Shown here piece by piece: positions 23,155 through 31,438 of a stretch of 35,641 nt of DNA. Source of the DNA: Syntrophaceae bacterium UBA1163 (lineage in GTDB: Bacteria; Desulfobacterota; BSN033; UBA1163); assembly GCA_002311635.1 (NCBI GenBank), contig DBZJ01000021.1:1-35641 (forward strand), written 5' to 3'. The translations under genes were made by a program, and so were the position numbers. The notes beneath the pieces were generated by a model. It did not search any database. It was given only the letters and a program-made list of their open reading frames with translations, and was not told the DNA's origin. The first letter of the stretch is position 1; each line of letters opens with the position of its first letter.

Positions 23155-24654
23155 ATGGAAAGAGAATATATCATGGCCCTGGATCAGGGAACCACGAGTT
23201 CCCGAGCCGTAATTTTTGACCGCCAGGGGAAGGTAATTAGCATAGCTGCCAAGGAATTCAAGCAGATCTATCCCAGGCCCGGATGGGTGGAACATGATCC
23301 CGTGGAAATATGGGACTCGCAAATGGAAGCCGCCCGGAAGGCCCTTGATTCCCTCAACCTCTCACCTCAACAAATCGCCGCCATCGGGGTCACCAACCAG
23401 AGGGAGACCACAATAATCTGGGACAGGGAGAGCGGCCGGCCCGTACACAATGCCATTGTATGGCAGTGCCGGAGGACCGCACCGGCATGTTCCAAAATTA
23501 AGAATACGAAATTCGCCCAGAAGATTCGCAAAAAAACTGGACTAGTGATCGACGCCTATTTTTCAGCCACCAAGGTCCAGTGGATTCTCAGTCAGCAAAA
23601 AACGATCCGCCGGGCAGCTGAAAGAGGGGAATTGGCCTTTGGCACAGTAGATAGCTGGGTGGTGTACAATCTGACAGGGAAGAAACTCCATATCACGGAT
23701 TATTCTAACGCCTCCCGTACAATGCTTTATAATATTCACGATCTTTCGTGGGATGGAGAGATCTTAGATTATTTGGATATTCCCGAACAAATCCTGCCGG
23801 CCGTCAAACCCTCCAGTGAAATTTACGGAAGCACGTCTCCTGCGACCTTTATGGGCCTGAAGATTCCTGTTTCGGGAATCGTCGGGGATCAACAGGGAGC
23901 TCTGTTCGGCCAAACCTGCTTCCGCAAGGGCCTGTCCAAGAACACCTACGGAACAGGATGTTTTTTGCTGATGAATATAGGGGGGAAGCCGGTGCTTTCC
24001 AGGAAGAACCTTCTGACCACGATCGCCTGGGGAATCGGCCGAAAAATTGAATATGCCTTAGAAGGAAGCGTCTTCATCGGCGGGGCTGTCGTCCAATGGC
24101 TCCGGGACGGGCTGCGGATAATTCAGCAGGCTTCTGAAAGCGAAAGGTTAGCGAGCAGCCTCCCATCGAATGATGGCGTCTATTTTGTCCCAGCTTTCGT
24201 GGGCTTGGGAGCACCCTACTGGGACATGTATGCGCGAGGAACCATTCTGGGAATTACCAGGGGAACGACGCAAGCCCATATCGCCCGGGCCGCCTTAGAG
24301 TCGATTGCCTACCAGACCCGAGACGTTCTGGAATGCATGGAGGGGGATTCCGGAATGAAGTTGAAGGAATTGCGGGTGGATGGAGGGGCGGCCGCTAATG
24401 AATTTTTAATGCAATTTCAAGCCGACATCCTCGGGGTCCCGGTCGTCATCCAGGAGACAACCGAGACAACCGCCCTGGGAGCCGCTTACCTTGCTGGTCT
24501 GGCCGTAGGGTTTTGGAAGGATCAACAGCAAATCGCCGCAAATTACAGAGTAAAGAGGAAGTTTATTCCTCGGATGAGCTCGAAACAGAGGGAATCTCTC
24601 TACCGGAAGTGGAAGATGGCCGTCGAGAGGGCAAAAGGGTGGGAGCAAGTATAG
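23155..24654 (+). CDS. glpK: Glycerol kinase
   Basis: This 499-residue FGGY-family enzyme phosphorylates glycerol to sn-glycerol-3-phosphate in the cytoplasm. It has the N-terminal phosphate loop [30 protein letters not shown] with the glycerol-binding Arg-Glu pair, [10 protein letters not shown], the [13 protein letters not shown] segment with its catalytic Asp, and [14 protein letters not shown], a typical ADP-side loop. The C-terminal half contains [25 protein letters not shown], also typical. Length is standard. GGGAGGATC upstream fixes the ATG at 23155. It is divergent from hcp. No glpF or glpD is next to it, which is unusual for a glp locus, but a glycerophosphodiesterase is 2 kb away. 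Confidence 0.96.
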   Translation: MEREYIMALDQGTTSSRAVIFDRQGKVISIAAKEFKQIYPRPGWVEHDPVEIWDSQMEAARKALDSLNLSPQQIAAIGVTNQRETTIIWDRESGRPVHNAIVWQCRRTAPACSKIKNTKFAQKIRKKTGLVIDAYFSATKVQWILSQQKTIRRAAERGELAFGTVDSWVVYNLTGKKLHITDYSNASRTMLYNIHDLSWDGEILDYLDIPEQILPAVKPSSEIYGSTSPATFMGLKIPVSGIVGDQQGALFGQTCFRKGLSKNTYGTGCFLLMNIGGKPVLSRKNLLTTIAWGIGRKIEYALEGSVFIGGAVVQWLRDGLRIIQQASESERLASSLPSNDGVYFVPAFVGLGAPYWDMYARGTILGITRGTTQAHIARAALESIAYQTRDVLECMEGDSGMKLKELRVDGGAAANEFLMQFQADILGVPVVIQETTETTALGAAYLAGLAVGFWKDQQQIAANYRVKRKFIPRMSSKQRESLYRKWKMAVERAKGWEQV

Positions 24655-24704
24655 GGCGACGTTACTTAATTCAATCTATGCTACCGGGACAGGAGGAATG
24701 TAAA

Positions 24705-24839
24705 ATGAAACGATGTACTTCGAAATTTCTGTTCGGCATGGTTTTGACTTTAGCAATTGTTATGAGCAGGAATCCAGTATGTTGCTCTTTTCTGGATTCC
24801 CGTTTTCACGGGAACGACATTTTCACCCAGGATTCGTGA
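24705..24839 (+). pseudogene. Truncated secreted-protein ORF ending in a dispersed repeat
   Basis: A strong GGAGG site 8 nt before ATG 24705 opens a frame that starts like a signal peptide (MKRCTSKFLFGMVLTLAIVM). After codon 20 the frame runs into the repeat at 24768-24818 (reading SRNPVCCSFLDSRFHGND) and stops at 24839. The good start site and signal peptide argue that a real exported protein once began here and was cut off by the repeat. No continuation of the original gene is visible downstream. It could also be a short expressed remnant. Confidence 0.5.
24768..24818. repeat. GGAATCCAG/CTGGATTCC dispersed repeat
   Basis: GGAATCCAG (24769-24777) and CTGGATTCC (24792-24800) are perfect 9-bp arms. 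A second small hairpin CCCG-TTTTCA-CGGG follows at 24799-24812. The CTGGATTCCCGTTTTCACGGGAA form is a repeat type I know from many deltaproteobacterial and gammaproteobacterial genomes. A CAGGATTCGTGAT string near 24829 matches the one near 814. Confidence 0.65.
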
Positions 24840-24912
24840 TGAGTTATAGTAAACGACTCAAAAAGTGGTCTGAAATGTGTTAAACTTGTGGCAACTCAGG
24901 AGGCACTCTAAG

Positions 24913-25638
24913 TTGTTGCATCTTAAGGAAGTGAGGTTGTTATCCGAGAAATACCCAACCCGGGACCATTATCCCTTCAACATCGACGTACTCCGGAACA
25001 CTCGAAGCATCGCGTTCTCTTCTCCCGTCGCCTTTTTTGTCGGGGAAAACGGGTCGGGGAAAACCACCCTGTTGGAAGCTCTGGCCCGAGGGTGCCATAT
25101 CCACATCTGGAGCGGGGCGGAGAACACCCGTGTCGATCCCAATCCCTACGAAGAAATGTTGTTCCTGTATATCGAGGTCGAATGGACAGATCGCATTATC
25201 CCCGGGTCCTTCTTCTCCTCACAGATCTTCCGCAATTTTGCCGGACTGGTAGAGATGTGGGAGGCAGACAATCCGGGGCAGATCGAATACTTTGGTGGAA
25301 AATCATTGTTGACCCAATCCCACGGTCAATCTCTGATGTCCTTCTTCAGGGCGCGCTACAAGATTAAAGGACTCTACCTTCTGGACGAGCCGGAAACAGC
25401 CCTCTCGCCCAAAAGCCAGTTGGAGCTTCTGAAACTCCTTCGGGAGATGGGCGCTCTGGGGCATGCTCAATTTATCATTGCCACCCACTCTCCGATTCTC
25501 TTAGCTTGTCCTGGGTCCGTGATTTACAGCTTCGATCACACTCCTGTGAAAACGATCCAATACGAAGATACGGAATACTACCGGATTTACAAGACGTTCA
25601 TGGAAAATCCCGGTCAGTACTTCAAAGGAGAAAAATGA
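24913..25638 (+). CDS. AAA-family (ABC-type) ATPase
   Basis: This ATPase of about 241 residues belongs to the small stand-alone AAA/ABC-like group related to RecF/SMC heads. Walker A is FVGENGSGKTTLLEAL, Walker B is LYLLDEPETALSP, and a switch His follows in FIIATHSPILLACPG. The N-terminus LLHLKEVRLLSEKYPTRDHYPFNI is typical. No transport domain is present, and the biological role of this family is not established; links to toxin-antitoxin or defence loci exist for some relatives, which is not shown here. The start is probably TTG 24913, since AGGAGG (24898-24903) lies 9 nt upstream. A GTG at 24877 is in frame but has no site. It converges on the response regulator gene. Confidence 0.8.
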   Translation: MLHLKEVRLLSEKYPTRDHYPFNIDVLRNTRSIAFSSPVAFFVGENGSGKTTLLEALARGCHIHIWSGAENTRVDPNPYEEMLFLYIEVEWTDRIIPGSFFSSQIFRNFAGLVEMWEADNPGQIEYFGGKSLLTQSHGQSLMSFFRARYKIKGLYLLDEPETALSPKSQLELLKLLREMGALGHAQFIIATHSPILLACPGSVIYSFDHTPVKTIQYEDTEYYRIYKTFMENPGQYFKGEK

Positions 25639-25663
25639 GCCCTGTCCGTTTCGATAAGGGCTC
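25637..25663. terminator. Weak hairpin between convergent genes
   Basis: GAGCCCT (25637-25643) and AGGGCTC (25657-25663) are perfect 7-bp arms around 13 nt, overlapping the ATPase stop codon. There is no T-tract, so any terminator role is tentative. Confidence 0.3.
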
Positions 25664-25680
25664 GACCCCGGGGGAAGGTG

Positions 25681-26055
25681 TTATGGTACTGCCGGGGAAA
25701 CCGATCTAACAAGCGCCTCAACCTCATCCCATTCGAAGGAGCTTTTGACAAAAAAGCGGTCGGCCCCGTATTGTTTTGCCGCCTCACGGTATTCTGGCAA
25801 GTCAAAATCTGTCAGAACGGCGATGCCGATACCTGGGAAATTCTTTTTTATCTCTTTGGTGAGATGAAGGCCGTTGACTCCCGGCAAACGGATATCCATG
25901 AAGATAAGATCGGGGGAAGCCCTGTTGATTTTCTGCAGGGCGTCGTCACCGTTCGCGACCTCCTCAACGACGATAGAGGGGAAATGGTCATCGAGGCGTT
26001 TCTTGAAAGCCTCCCGGAAGATTCGATTGTCCTCGACGATCAATACTCTTAACAT
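25681..26055 (-). CDS. Response regulator, receiver domain only
   Basis: This is a 124-residue CheY-like receiver with the acidic pair E8 D9, the phosphoacceptor D54 in LIFMDIRLPG, the Thr in AVLTDF and the Lys in FFVKSS. The start is clear from GGAGGGGG directly upstream. Its sequence style (LRVLIVEDNRIFREAFKKRL) is that of NarL/FixJ regulators, yet the C-terminal LuxR helix-turn-helix is missing: the protein ends a few residues after the receiver, and the ATPase gene on the other strand begins 42 nt beyond. It lies 88 nt downstream of a NarX-like kinase gene and is its likely partner. Output must be by protein contact or phosphotransfer. Confidence 0.88.
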   Translation of the reverse strand: MLRVLIVEDNRIFREAFKKRLDDHFPSIVVEEVANGDDALQKINRASPDLIFMDIRLPGVNGLHLTKEIKKNFPGIGIAVLTDFDLPEYREAAKQYGADRFFVKSSFEWDEVEALVRSVSPAVP

Positions 26056-26119
26056 ATTCCCCCTCCAGTTGATTCGTTAAGAAGTCTATCATTAGGTCGT
26101 CCGTTTTGTCTTCCGTTCC

Positions 26120-26146
26120 GCATTCCGCAACCGAATGCGGCATTCA
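26120..26146. repeat. Small inverted repeat after the kinase gene
   Basis: CCGCATTC and GAATGCGG are perfect 8-bp arms around about 7 nt, in the spacer between kinase and receiver genes. The same GCATTCCGCATTCC-type sequence appears near 29853, upstream in the solute-binding gene leader. It might limit read-through to the receiver gene. Confidence 0.35.
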
Positions 26147-28786
26147 GACGGACCACCACGCACGAACGACGGTTCCTTTCCCCTTGGCGGATTCGATCTC
26201 GAAAGAGCCACCGGAAAGCTCAATACGTTCCCTCATATTTGTAAGTCCCAATCCCCGGTTTGTGTTCTCCGAGCCGAGCACCTTCTCCAGGTCGAAACCC
26301 CGGCCGTTATCTTCAACCATCAGATTTACCCTACCATCCATTTTCAGCAAACACAAGCGCAACCTATTTGCCTTACTGTGTTTCGCGCTGTTGTTCATTG
26401 CCTCTTGGGTGACCCTATAGATGACGATCTTCAAAGAAATGGGCACCTCACTTTCCTCGATCGTCACCTCCTGGTCTACGCGAATCCCAGAATAAATCGT
26501 CTGAAATCTTCTGCAGAACCACGAGAGAGTGGGCAAGAGACCCAGGTCATCCAGCATCGATGGCCGTAAATCCATCTGTATTCTTCGACATTCCTCGACG
26601 CCTTCTTGAATCACGGGGATGATGGCTCCCAAAGATTCGACCGGAGCATTGGGGGTCTTTGTGATTCCCTGGAAAACGCTTTCCACCTTGAACTTGATTG
26701 CGCTCAGGCAAGCCCCGATGGTATCGTGAATCTCGCCGGCAATTCTCTTTCTTTCCTCTTCTTGGGCTGAGAGGAGTTGTAAGGATAGTTGCCGCAATGT
26801 TTCATTGGCTTTTGCCAGTTCCTCTGTCCGTTCCTGTACCTGCTGCTCCAGTGTGTCGGTCAGTTGCTGAAGCTGCAAAGTGCGCTCGCGTAGTTCATCC
26901 TGGGCTCGTTTGTAGGCGCTGATATCATTGAAGACGATTGCGACGTGTCGGTCTCCCGGCTTGCCGACGCGATACGCATAAACATCGTACCAGCGATTCA
27001 GCGCTCTGGCTTCGTTAATAAAACGCACCGGTTCGCCCGTCAGCGCGATTTTCCCGTAAATCTCAAACCAATGCGCCTCGTGGTCCGGAGCCAGGTCGCG
27101 CATTAATTTACTCTTCGCACCATGCAGCCCGGTTTGTTTTTCAAAAGCCGCGTTGACCTCCAGGAAACGGTAATCAGCAGGCCTGCCCTCGGCGGTAAAA
27201 ATCATCTCGATGATGCAGAATCCTTCTTCCATCGTGTTGAACAAATTGCGATACCGTTCCTCGCTCTCGCTCAGCGCCTGCTCAGCCCGCTTTCGCTCGG
27301 TGATGTCGCGTCCATACACATTGGCGTAGCGTTCTTCGGGAAACGGCTCGATCCAGACGATGTAGACCGTCTCGTCCAGTTGTATGTCCTGCTGCACTCC
27401 TCTTCCTTCGGCAATTGCCCTGCCAACCAACGGGAGCAGTTCATTTTGCAGAACCTGGCCGACCTCGCACTTCCACCCGTGAAGCTTTGCGGTGGCCGGG
27501 TTGCAGTAGAGAATAGTCCCATCCGTAGAAGCTCGGATGATCGGATTGGGATTCTGCTCGGGAAACCGCGCCAACCAGACCGCCCGGTCATGGGCTTCGC
27601 GCAGCGCCGCCTGTGCCCGCCGCCTCTCGGTGACGTCATGGAAAACGAGGACCACGCCGATTGCGTTACCGGCGCTGTCCTTGATCGGCGCCGCGCTGTC
27701 CTCGATTGGAACTTCGCGGCCATCTCTGGTAACCAGTGCGGTGTCGTTGGCCAGAGCGACCACGCGTTTCTCATGTAGCACTCGCGCTACTGGGTCCTTG
27801 GCTGGCTCGCGGGTCTTTTCGTTGATGATCCTGAAAACGCTCTGGATCGGTTGGCCTAGGGCCTCTTCGGATTGCCAGCCGGTGAGTGTTACGGCGACAG
27901 GATTGAGAAACGTGATCCGACCTTCTGTGTCGCTGGCGATCACCGCATCGCCGATACTGCTAAGCGTTATGCGTAGCCACTCGCGCTGCTGGCGTAGATC
28001 CTCTTCCGCCTGCTTGCGCTGAGTAACCTCCCTCTCCAGGTCTGCTTTGGAGGCAGTCACGGCCTTAAGGTTAGCGGTCATCTGGTTGAAGGCGCGTGAC
28101 AAATCGCCGATTTCGTCATTCTTCTTCTCTCTGATGGCAAAATCGAGATTGTCTGAACCAATGATAGCGGTACCCGCCTGGAGCGTTGATATGGATTTCA
28201 GGATGCGGCGGTAGGTCAGCATATAGCTGGCTAAGAGGAATAGACCGAACATACTCACCATGGCATACATGTGCACGGCTCTTGTGTTTCTTAGATGGTC
28301 CATCTGTTGATGTAGTAGCTGTGATAAACGTGAAGCATCGGAAACCAGCCCCTGGCTTTGAACCGCCATCCGGCTCCATGATACCTGCAGAAATGCCAGG
28401 TCAAGAGTTGTGCTCCGATTCTGAGACGGGCCTCCAACAGTAGATGCCACACTGTCGAATACCTGTTCCAATCGCTGCTCATTTGCCTTTATATTGCGGA
28501 CAAGAAGCTGTTGCTCTGGCTTGTCCACATTGAGGCTGGCCACTTGGTTAGATAACGAGGCAAACCTGGATTGCCATCGGCTGAGTTGCTGGCTTTCGCG
28601 GTAAATCAGGTAATCATTGGACAGGTAGCTTAGCTCGCTTGCCCCCTGAGCGATATTAGCAGCTAAATTTTCCTGTTGGCTGGTCTCTTCTACCTTTTGA
28701 TGCGTGGTTATCGCCGAGGCCGCAATAACGACCAGTATAATGCCGAACAGGAGCATTGTTATGATGAATTGTGTTCTGATTCTCAT
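26144..28786 (-). CDS. Membrane histidine kinase with HAMP, three PAS-like domains and HisKA_3 (NarX/DegS type)
   Basis: This 880-residue sensor kinase has membrane helix 1 at about residues 7-29 and a periplasmic helical domain of about 145 residues. Helix 2 lies near 172-195 (MYAMVSMFGLFLLASYMLTY) and a HAMP linker runs to about 245. PAS1 spans about 265-390 (LSSIGDAVIASDTEGRITFLNPVAVTLTGW), PAS2 about 400-500 and PAS3 about 505-630 (EERYRNLFNTMEEGFCIIEM). A coiled coil precedes the HisKA_3 dimerisation domain, with the phospho-His near 687 in RKRIAGEIHDTIGACLSAIK. The HATPase domain has YRVTQEAMNNSAKHSKA (N-box), EDNGRGF and GLGLTNMRERIE. Upstream, 14 nt away, is a solute-binding protein gene, so the ligand may be presented by that protein. 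HisKA_3 kinases usually pair with LuxR-type regulators, but here the partner is a bare receiver. Confidence 0.9.
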   Translation of the reverse strand: MRIRTQFIITMLLFGIILVVIAASAITTHQKVEETSQQENLAANIAQGASELSYLSNDYLIYRESQQLSRWQSRFASLSNQVASLNVDKPEQQLLVRNIKANEQRLEQVFDSVASTVGGPSQNRSTTLDLAFLQVSWSRMAVQSQGLVSDASRLSQLLHQQMDHLRNTRAVHMYAMVSMFGLFLLASYMLTYRRILKSISTLQAGTAIIGSDNLDFAIREKKNDEIGDLSRAFNQMTANLKAVTASKADLEREVTQRKQAEEDLRQQREWLRITLSSIGDAVIASDTEGRITFLNPVAVTLTGWQSEEALGQPIQSVFRIINEKTREPAKDPVARVLHEKRVVALANDTALVTRDGREVPIEDSAAPIKDSAGNAIGVVLVFHDVTERRRAQAALREAHDRAVWLARFPEQNPNPIIRASTDGTILYCNPATAKLHGWKCEVGQVLQNELLPLVGRAIAEGRGVQQDIQLDETVYIVWIEPFPEERYANVYGRDITERKRAEQALSESEERYRNLFNTMEEGFCIIEMIFTAEGRPADYRFLEVNAAFEKQTGLHGAKSKLMRDLAPDHEAHWFEIYGKIALTGEPVRFINEARALNRWYDVYAYRVGKPGDRHVAIVFNDISAYKRAQDELRERTLQLQQLTDTLEQQVQERTEELAKANETLRQLSLQLLSAQEEERKRIAGEIHDTIGACLSAIKFKVESVFQGITKTPNAPVESLGAIIPVIQEGVEECRRIQMDLRPSMLDDLGLLPTLSWFCRRFQTIYSGIRVDQEVTIEESEVPISLKIVIYRVTQEAMNNSAKHSKANRLRLCLLKMDGRVNLMVEDNGRGFDLEKVLGSENTNRGLGLTNMRERIELSGGSFEIESAKGKGTVVRAWWSV

Positions 28787-28799
28787 GGGTCCCCCCGCC

Positions 28800-29822
28800 T
28801 TATTGGATGATCTTTACCGCTTCTGGCTTTACAGCTTTTAGTCCGTCAACATAGATGTAATTCATGAAATCAGGAATGGTTTTTTCCCTGGTCAAGTTAT
28901 TCTTTATCATCCATCGTGCCTCGTCTTCCATGGCCGCAATAACCGATTGGTCGAGTGAGAGAGAAAACTGGTTCCGAGGCCAGTGCGTTTCTACATATGC
29001 GACATCAAGGGTTAGCCGCTTCTGTAAAATGGCTTTTGCTTCGGTAGGATGACGGTCGAGATACTCCTCAGCCAGCGCCAGAGACTTAAGGAACCTGCTG
29101 ACCAGGTCCTGATGCTCCGTTATCCAGGTGTTCTTGCCTACCAGCGCGCCAAACACTGGTTGGCTACTCTGGCCTGGCCAGGCCACAATTTGGTCTCGTA
29201 ATCGCCTTTGTATTCCATTTACATACGGCTGCCAGATAATTACTGCATCGACGTCGCTCTTGGAAATCATGTCAACTGATTGTGACGGGGTTGCATTAAC
29301 GAGAGTTAAGTCCCGTATGTTCATGCCATGCAAATCGAGAAACCTGGCGAGATAGAATTCCACAATCGTACCCCTGGAAAGACCAACCGTCTTGCCCTTG
29401 AGGTCTGAAATATTTTCAATTCCCCGGTCTCTGCGTGCAACAATATATACGGCTTGCCATTTATCAATATTCGCTATAAGGCTAATTTTCTGTTTTTGAA
29501 ACGCTCCGACGACAATAGCCCACTCAGCCATTCCAGCAATGTCTACTTCATCTTTTATCGCCGCGTTAAGCGTATCTATCCCAGTAACATAGTCACGGAT
29601 CGTAACGTTGAGACCGTTCTTGGCAAAATAGTTTTGGTCAAGGGCTACATAGATTAGCTCAGAGCTTTCCACTGGCAGATTCCCGAAAGTGATGGATTCT
29701 ATCTTCCCCGAATAGTCGCTCTTGGAACAAGACCACGAACCAACCAGCATCCCAAGCAACATCACAAGAACAACCCCTATCAGAGTAAGTCTGCTTATTT
29801 GTTGGCCACGATGCTTCAGCAC
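28800..29822 (-). CDS. NMT1/THI5-type solute-binding lipoprotein
   Basis: This is a periplasmic binding protein of the NrtA/SsuA/TauA class (NMT1-like). After a signal with LTLIGVVLVMLLGMLVGSWSC, whose Cys is a probable but atypical lipidation site, the mature part shows ITFGNLPVESSELIYVALDQNYFAKNGLNVTIRDYVTGIDTLNAAIKDEVDIAGMAEWAIV, then LKGKTVGLSRGTIVEFYLARFL and a C-terminal helical region (YLDRHPTEAKAILQKRL). No permease or ATPase gene of an ABC importer lies nearby; instead the histidine kinase follows after 13 nt, so a sensing role is likely. The start is uncertain: GTG at 29822 has GAAGAGG upstream and gives a normal signal peptide, while an ATG at 29882 would add 20 residues. The ligand is unknown. 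A decayed copy of the 3' end lies just upstream. Confidence 0.82.
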   Translation of the reverse strand: MLKHRGQQISRLTLIGVVLVMLLGMLVGSWSCSKSDYSGKIESITFGNLPVESSELIYVALDQNYFAKNGLNVTIRDYVTGIDTLNAAIKDEVDIAGMAEWAIVVGAFQKQKISLIANIDKWQAVYIVARRDRGIENISDLKGKTVGLSRGTIVEFYLARFLDLHGMNIRDLTLVNATPSQSVDMISKSDVDAVIIWQPYVNGIQRRLRDQIVAWPGQSSQPVFGALVGKNTWITEHQDLVSRFLKSLALAEEYLDRHPTEAKAILQKRLTLDVAYVETHWPRNQFSLSLDQSVIAAMEDEARWMIKNNLTREKTIPDFMNYIYVDGLKAVKPEAVKIIQ

Positions 29823-29892
29823 ATTCGCCTCTTCACGCTCTCCGCTTTTCATTCCGCATTCCAAACTCCACATTTTCCGCACCGAGACGTCC

Positions 29893-30021
29893 TCACCGGA
29901 TTATATTCACCGCTTCTCGCTTTACCGCCTTAAGGCCATCCACGCATGTATAATTCAGAAAATCGGGAACCTGCTTCTCCCTGGTCAGGTTATTGTTTAT
30001 CATCCGCCGGGCCTCGTCTTC
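29893..30021 (-). pseudogene. 3' remnant of a second solute-binding protein gene
   Basis: On the minus strand this reads EDEARRMINNNLTREKQVPD, then FLNYTCVDGLKAVKREAVNIIR and a stop. It aligns without gaps to the last 42 residues of the neighbouring solute-binding protein (EDEARWMIKNNLTREKTIPD...FMNYIYVDGLKAVKPEAVKIIQ). Homology ends sharply at 30021. It has no start and is a decayed tandem copy. Confidence 0.85.
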
Positions 30022-30025
30022 TGGC

Positions 30026-30074
30026 TTCCAACCCGCCTTCCTTCAAGTGCGGCGCGGGTCGCCCCGGGTTGGAA
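30026..30074. repeat. Inverted repeat at the boundary of the solute-binding remnant
   Basis: TTCCAACCCG (30026-30035) and CGGGTTGGAA (30065-30074) are perfect 10-bp arms around 29 nt of GC-rich sequence. It starts 5 nt after homology to the solute-binding protein ends, so it may mark the element that truncated the gene. Confidence 0.5.
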
Positions 30075-30147
30075 TTGCATGGATCAATATAAAAACATAC
30101 ATAAAGTTGGAACCGATAGCAATATCAAATTTCTTTACGCTGGCAGC

Positions 30148-30185
30148 TCAATCCCCCTTCCGTCTTGAAAGGGAAGGGGGATTGA
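30148..30185. repeat. C-run/G-run hairpin downstream of the patatin gene
   Basis: TCAATCCCCCTTCC (30148-30161) and GGAAGGGGGATTGA (30172-30185) are perfect 14-bp arms around 10 nt. It lies 43 nt past the patatin stop codon and may work as a terminator, although there is no T-tract. It is one of the C/G-run hairpins repeated in this window. Confidence 0.65.
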
Positions 30186-30228
30186 TTGGAGAGAAGAGGG
30201 TTGAAAATTTTGTATTCGAAGGAAGGAG

Positions 30229-31152
30229 TTAGGCTTTGTGGGACGTTTGGATTTTCTTAAGTCTGAAGCGGTTTTTGATACCAGGCATGAGACGACGAAT
30301 ATCGTCAAGCTTTTCCCTTGCAGCCTTTTCGCCTTCGTCGATCAGATTCAGGGCCTGGGAGAAGCTTGTCCAATGTGTTTTTCCCACTTCTGGGAGAATA
30401 ACCACATCAGCGGCCGCCAGTTCAAATCGTTTGAGCCTTTCCCCCATGATCTCACTGACCCGGAGATAGACATCCATGACGTTCCGTAGCTCTTCCGAAC
30501 CGATGCCCCGGTCTACCACCACGGCAATCACGATGTCTGCTCCTTCCTGTCTGGCCACAGAACTGGGAACCCGGCAGATGATGCCTCCGTCGGATAGAAG
30601 CCTTTCCCCCTCCTTTAGCGGCATGATGGCCCCGGGAACGGCGCAGCTTGCCAACACGGCCTGGCGCAGGGATCCGTCAGAAAAAGTGATCTCTTCGCCA
30701 GTCATCAGATCCGTGGCCACGGCCCGAAAGGGAATCCGAGTCTCTTCAATCTGAATGTCCGGAATAAAATAATCGATGGTGGCCTGGAAGTCTTCGTTGG
30801 AAAGTATGCCCGGCTTAAACATCGCCTGGATCATATAAAAATGATTTCTTAAATAGGTCTCAATTTTATGGGCCAGACTTATCTCACCCTTTGCGTGTGC
30901 TGCCTCAAAGGCCCTGATGGTCGAAGATCGAAATTCGTCGCTGTTTAGATACGCCTCCGCCTTCTTCTGCAATTCTTCCGAGCTGCTGCCGGCTGCATAG
31001 GCCCCGCCCACTAAGGCGCCAATACTGGTCCCCGCAATAAGATCAACAGGGATTTCTTCTTTTTCAAGCACCTTGAATACGCCGATATGGGCGAGCCCCC
31101 TGGCCCCTCCGCCCCCGAGAGCAAGGCCGACGCGCTTCTTTTTCCAAAACAT
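30229..31152 (-). CDS. Patatin-like phospholipase (RssA-like)
   Basis: This 307-residue lipid acyl hydrolase uses a Ser-Asp dyad. The oxyanion loop is LGGGGARGLAHIG (residues 12-24), the nucleophile S43 lies in AGTSIGALVGG, and the Asp is D188 in LLSDGG. Length and layout match the RssA/YchK group of cytoplasmic or membrane-associated patatins. There is no signal peptide. The ATG at 31152 is preferred because GGAGGAG lies about 9 nt upstream; that site lies inside the arm of a 15-bp inverted repeat (31164-31178). The tail is basic (RLMPGIKNRFRLKKIQTSHKA). It has no evident operon partner. Confidence 0.9.
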   Translation of the reverse strand: MFWKKKRVGLALGGGGARGLAHIGVFKVLEKEEIPVDLIAGTSIGALVGGAYAAGSSSEELQKKAEAYLNSDEFRSSTIRAFEAAHAKGEISLAHKIETYLRNHFYMIQAMFKPGILSNEDFQATIDYFIPDIQIEETRIPFRAVATDLMTGEEITFSDGSLRQAVLASCAVPGAIMPLKEGERLLSDGGIICRVPSSVARQEGADIVIAVVVDRGIGSEELRNVMDVYLRVSEIMGERLKRFELAAADVVILPEVGKTHWTSFSQALNLIDEGEKAAREKLDDIRRLMPGIKNRFRLKKIQTSHKA

Positions 31153-31163
31153 GATAGGGGTCT

Positions 31164-31307
31164 CCTCCAAAAATCTATTGGGCTATTTTACCCCTTATGC
31201 CCACAGAACATCAAGGATATCCTTTTGGGGCGTCCTTTTGGGGGTCATCCGCAATCCAAAATGGCACAATGCTATCTTAATGAGTTGGGACGATAGATTT
31301 TTGGAGG
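31164..31307. mobile_element. MITE-like 144-bp element with 15-bp terminal inverted repeats
   Basis: CCTCCAAAAATCTAT (31164-31178) and ATAGATTTTTGGAGG (31293-31307) are perfect 15-bp inverted repeats at the ends of a 144-bp non-coding segment. GGGTCT (31158-31163) abuts the left end and TGGTCT (31308-31313) abuts the right end, a possible target-site duplication with one mismatch. The left arm supplies the Shine-Dalgarno site of the patatin gene. I see no transposase frame inside. An alternative is a simple inverted duplication. Confidence 0.45.
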
Positions 31308-31438
31308 TGGTCTGGAAAACCTATTCTTTATATTTCCGCAAGAATTCATACGAAAAAGAAAGTCGTCGAATGATTTTATTCCTCCCGATCCCTTTTGCAA
31401 ACTGCTCCTGCTCATCAGCCACACGGCCATAGGTCCCT

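Noticed and set aside
27122..27778. 218-codon plus-strand open frame across the kinase gene
   Set aside because: It lies wholly antisense to the PAS region of a well-supported kinase, has no ribosome-binding site and no recognisable motif.
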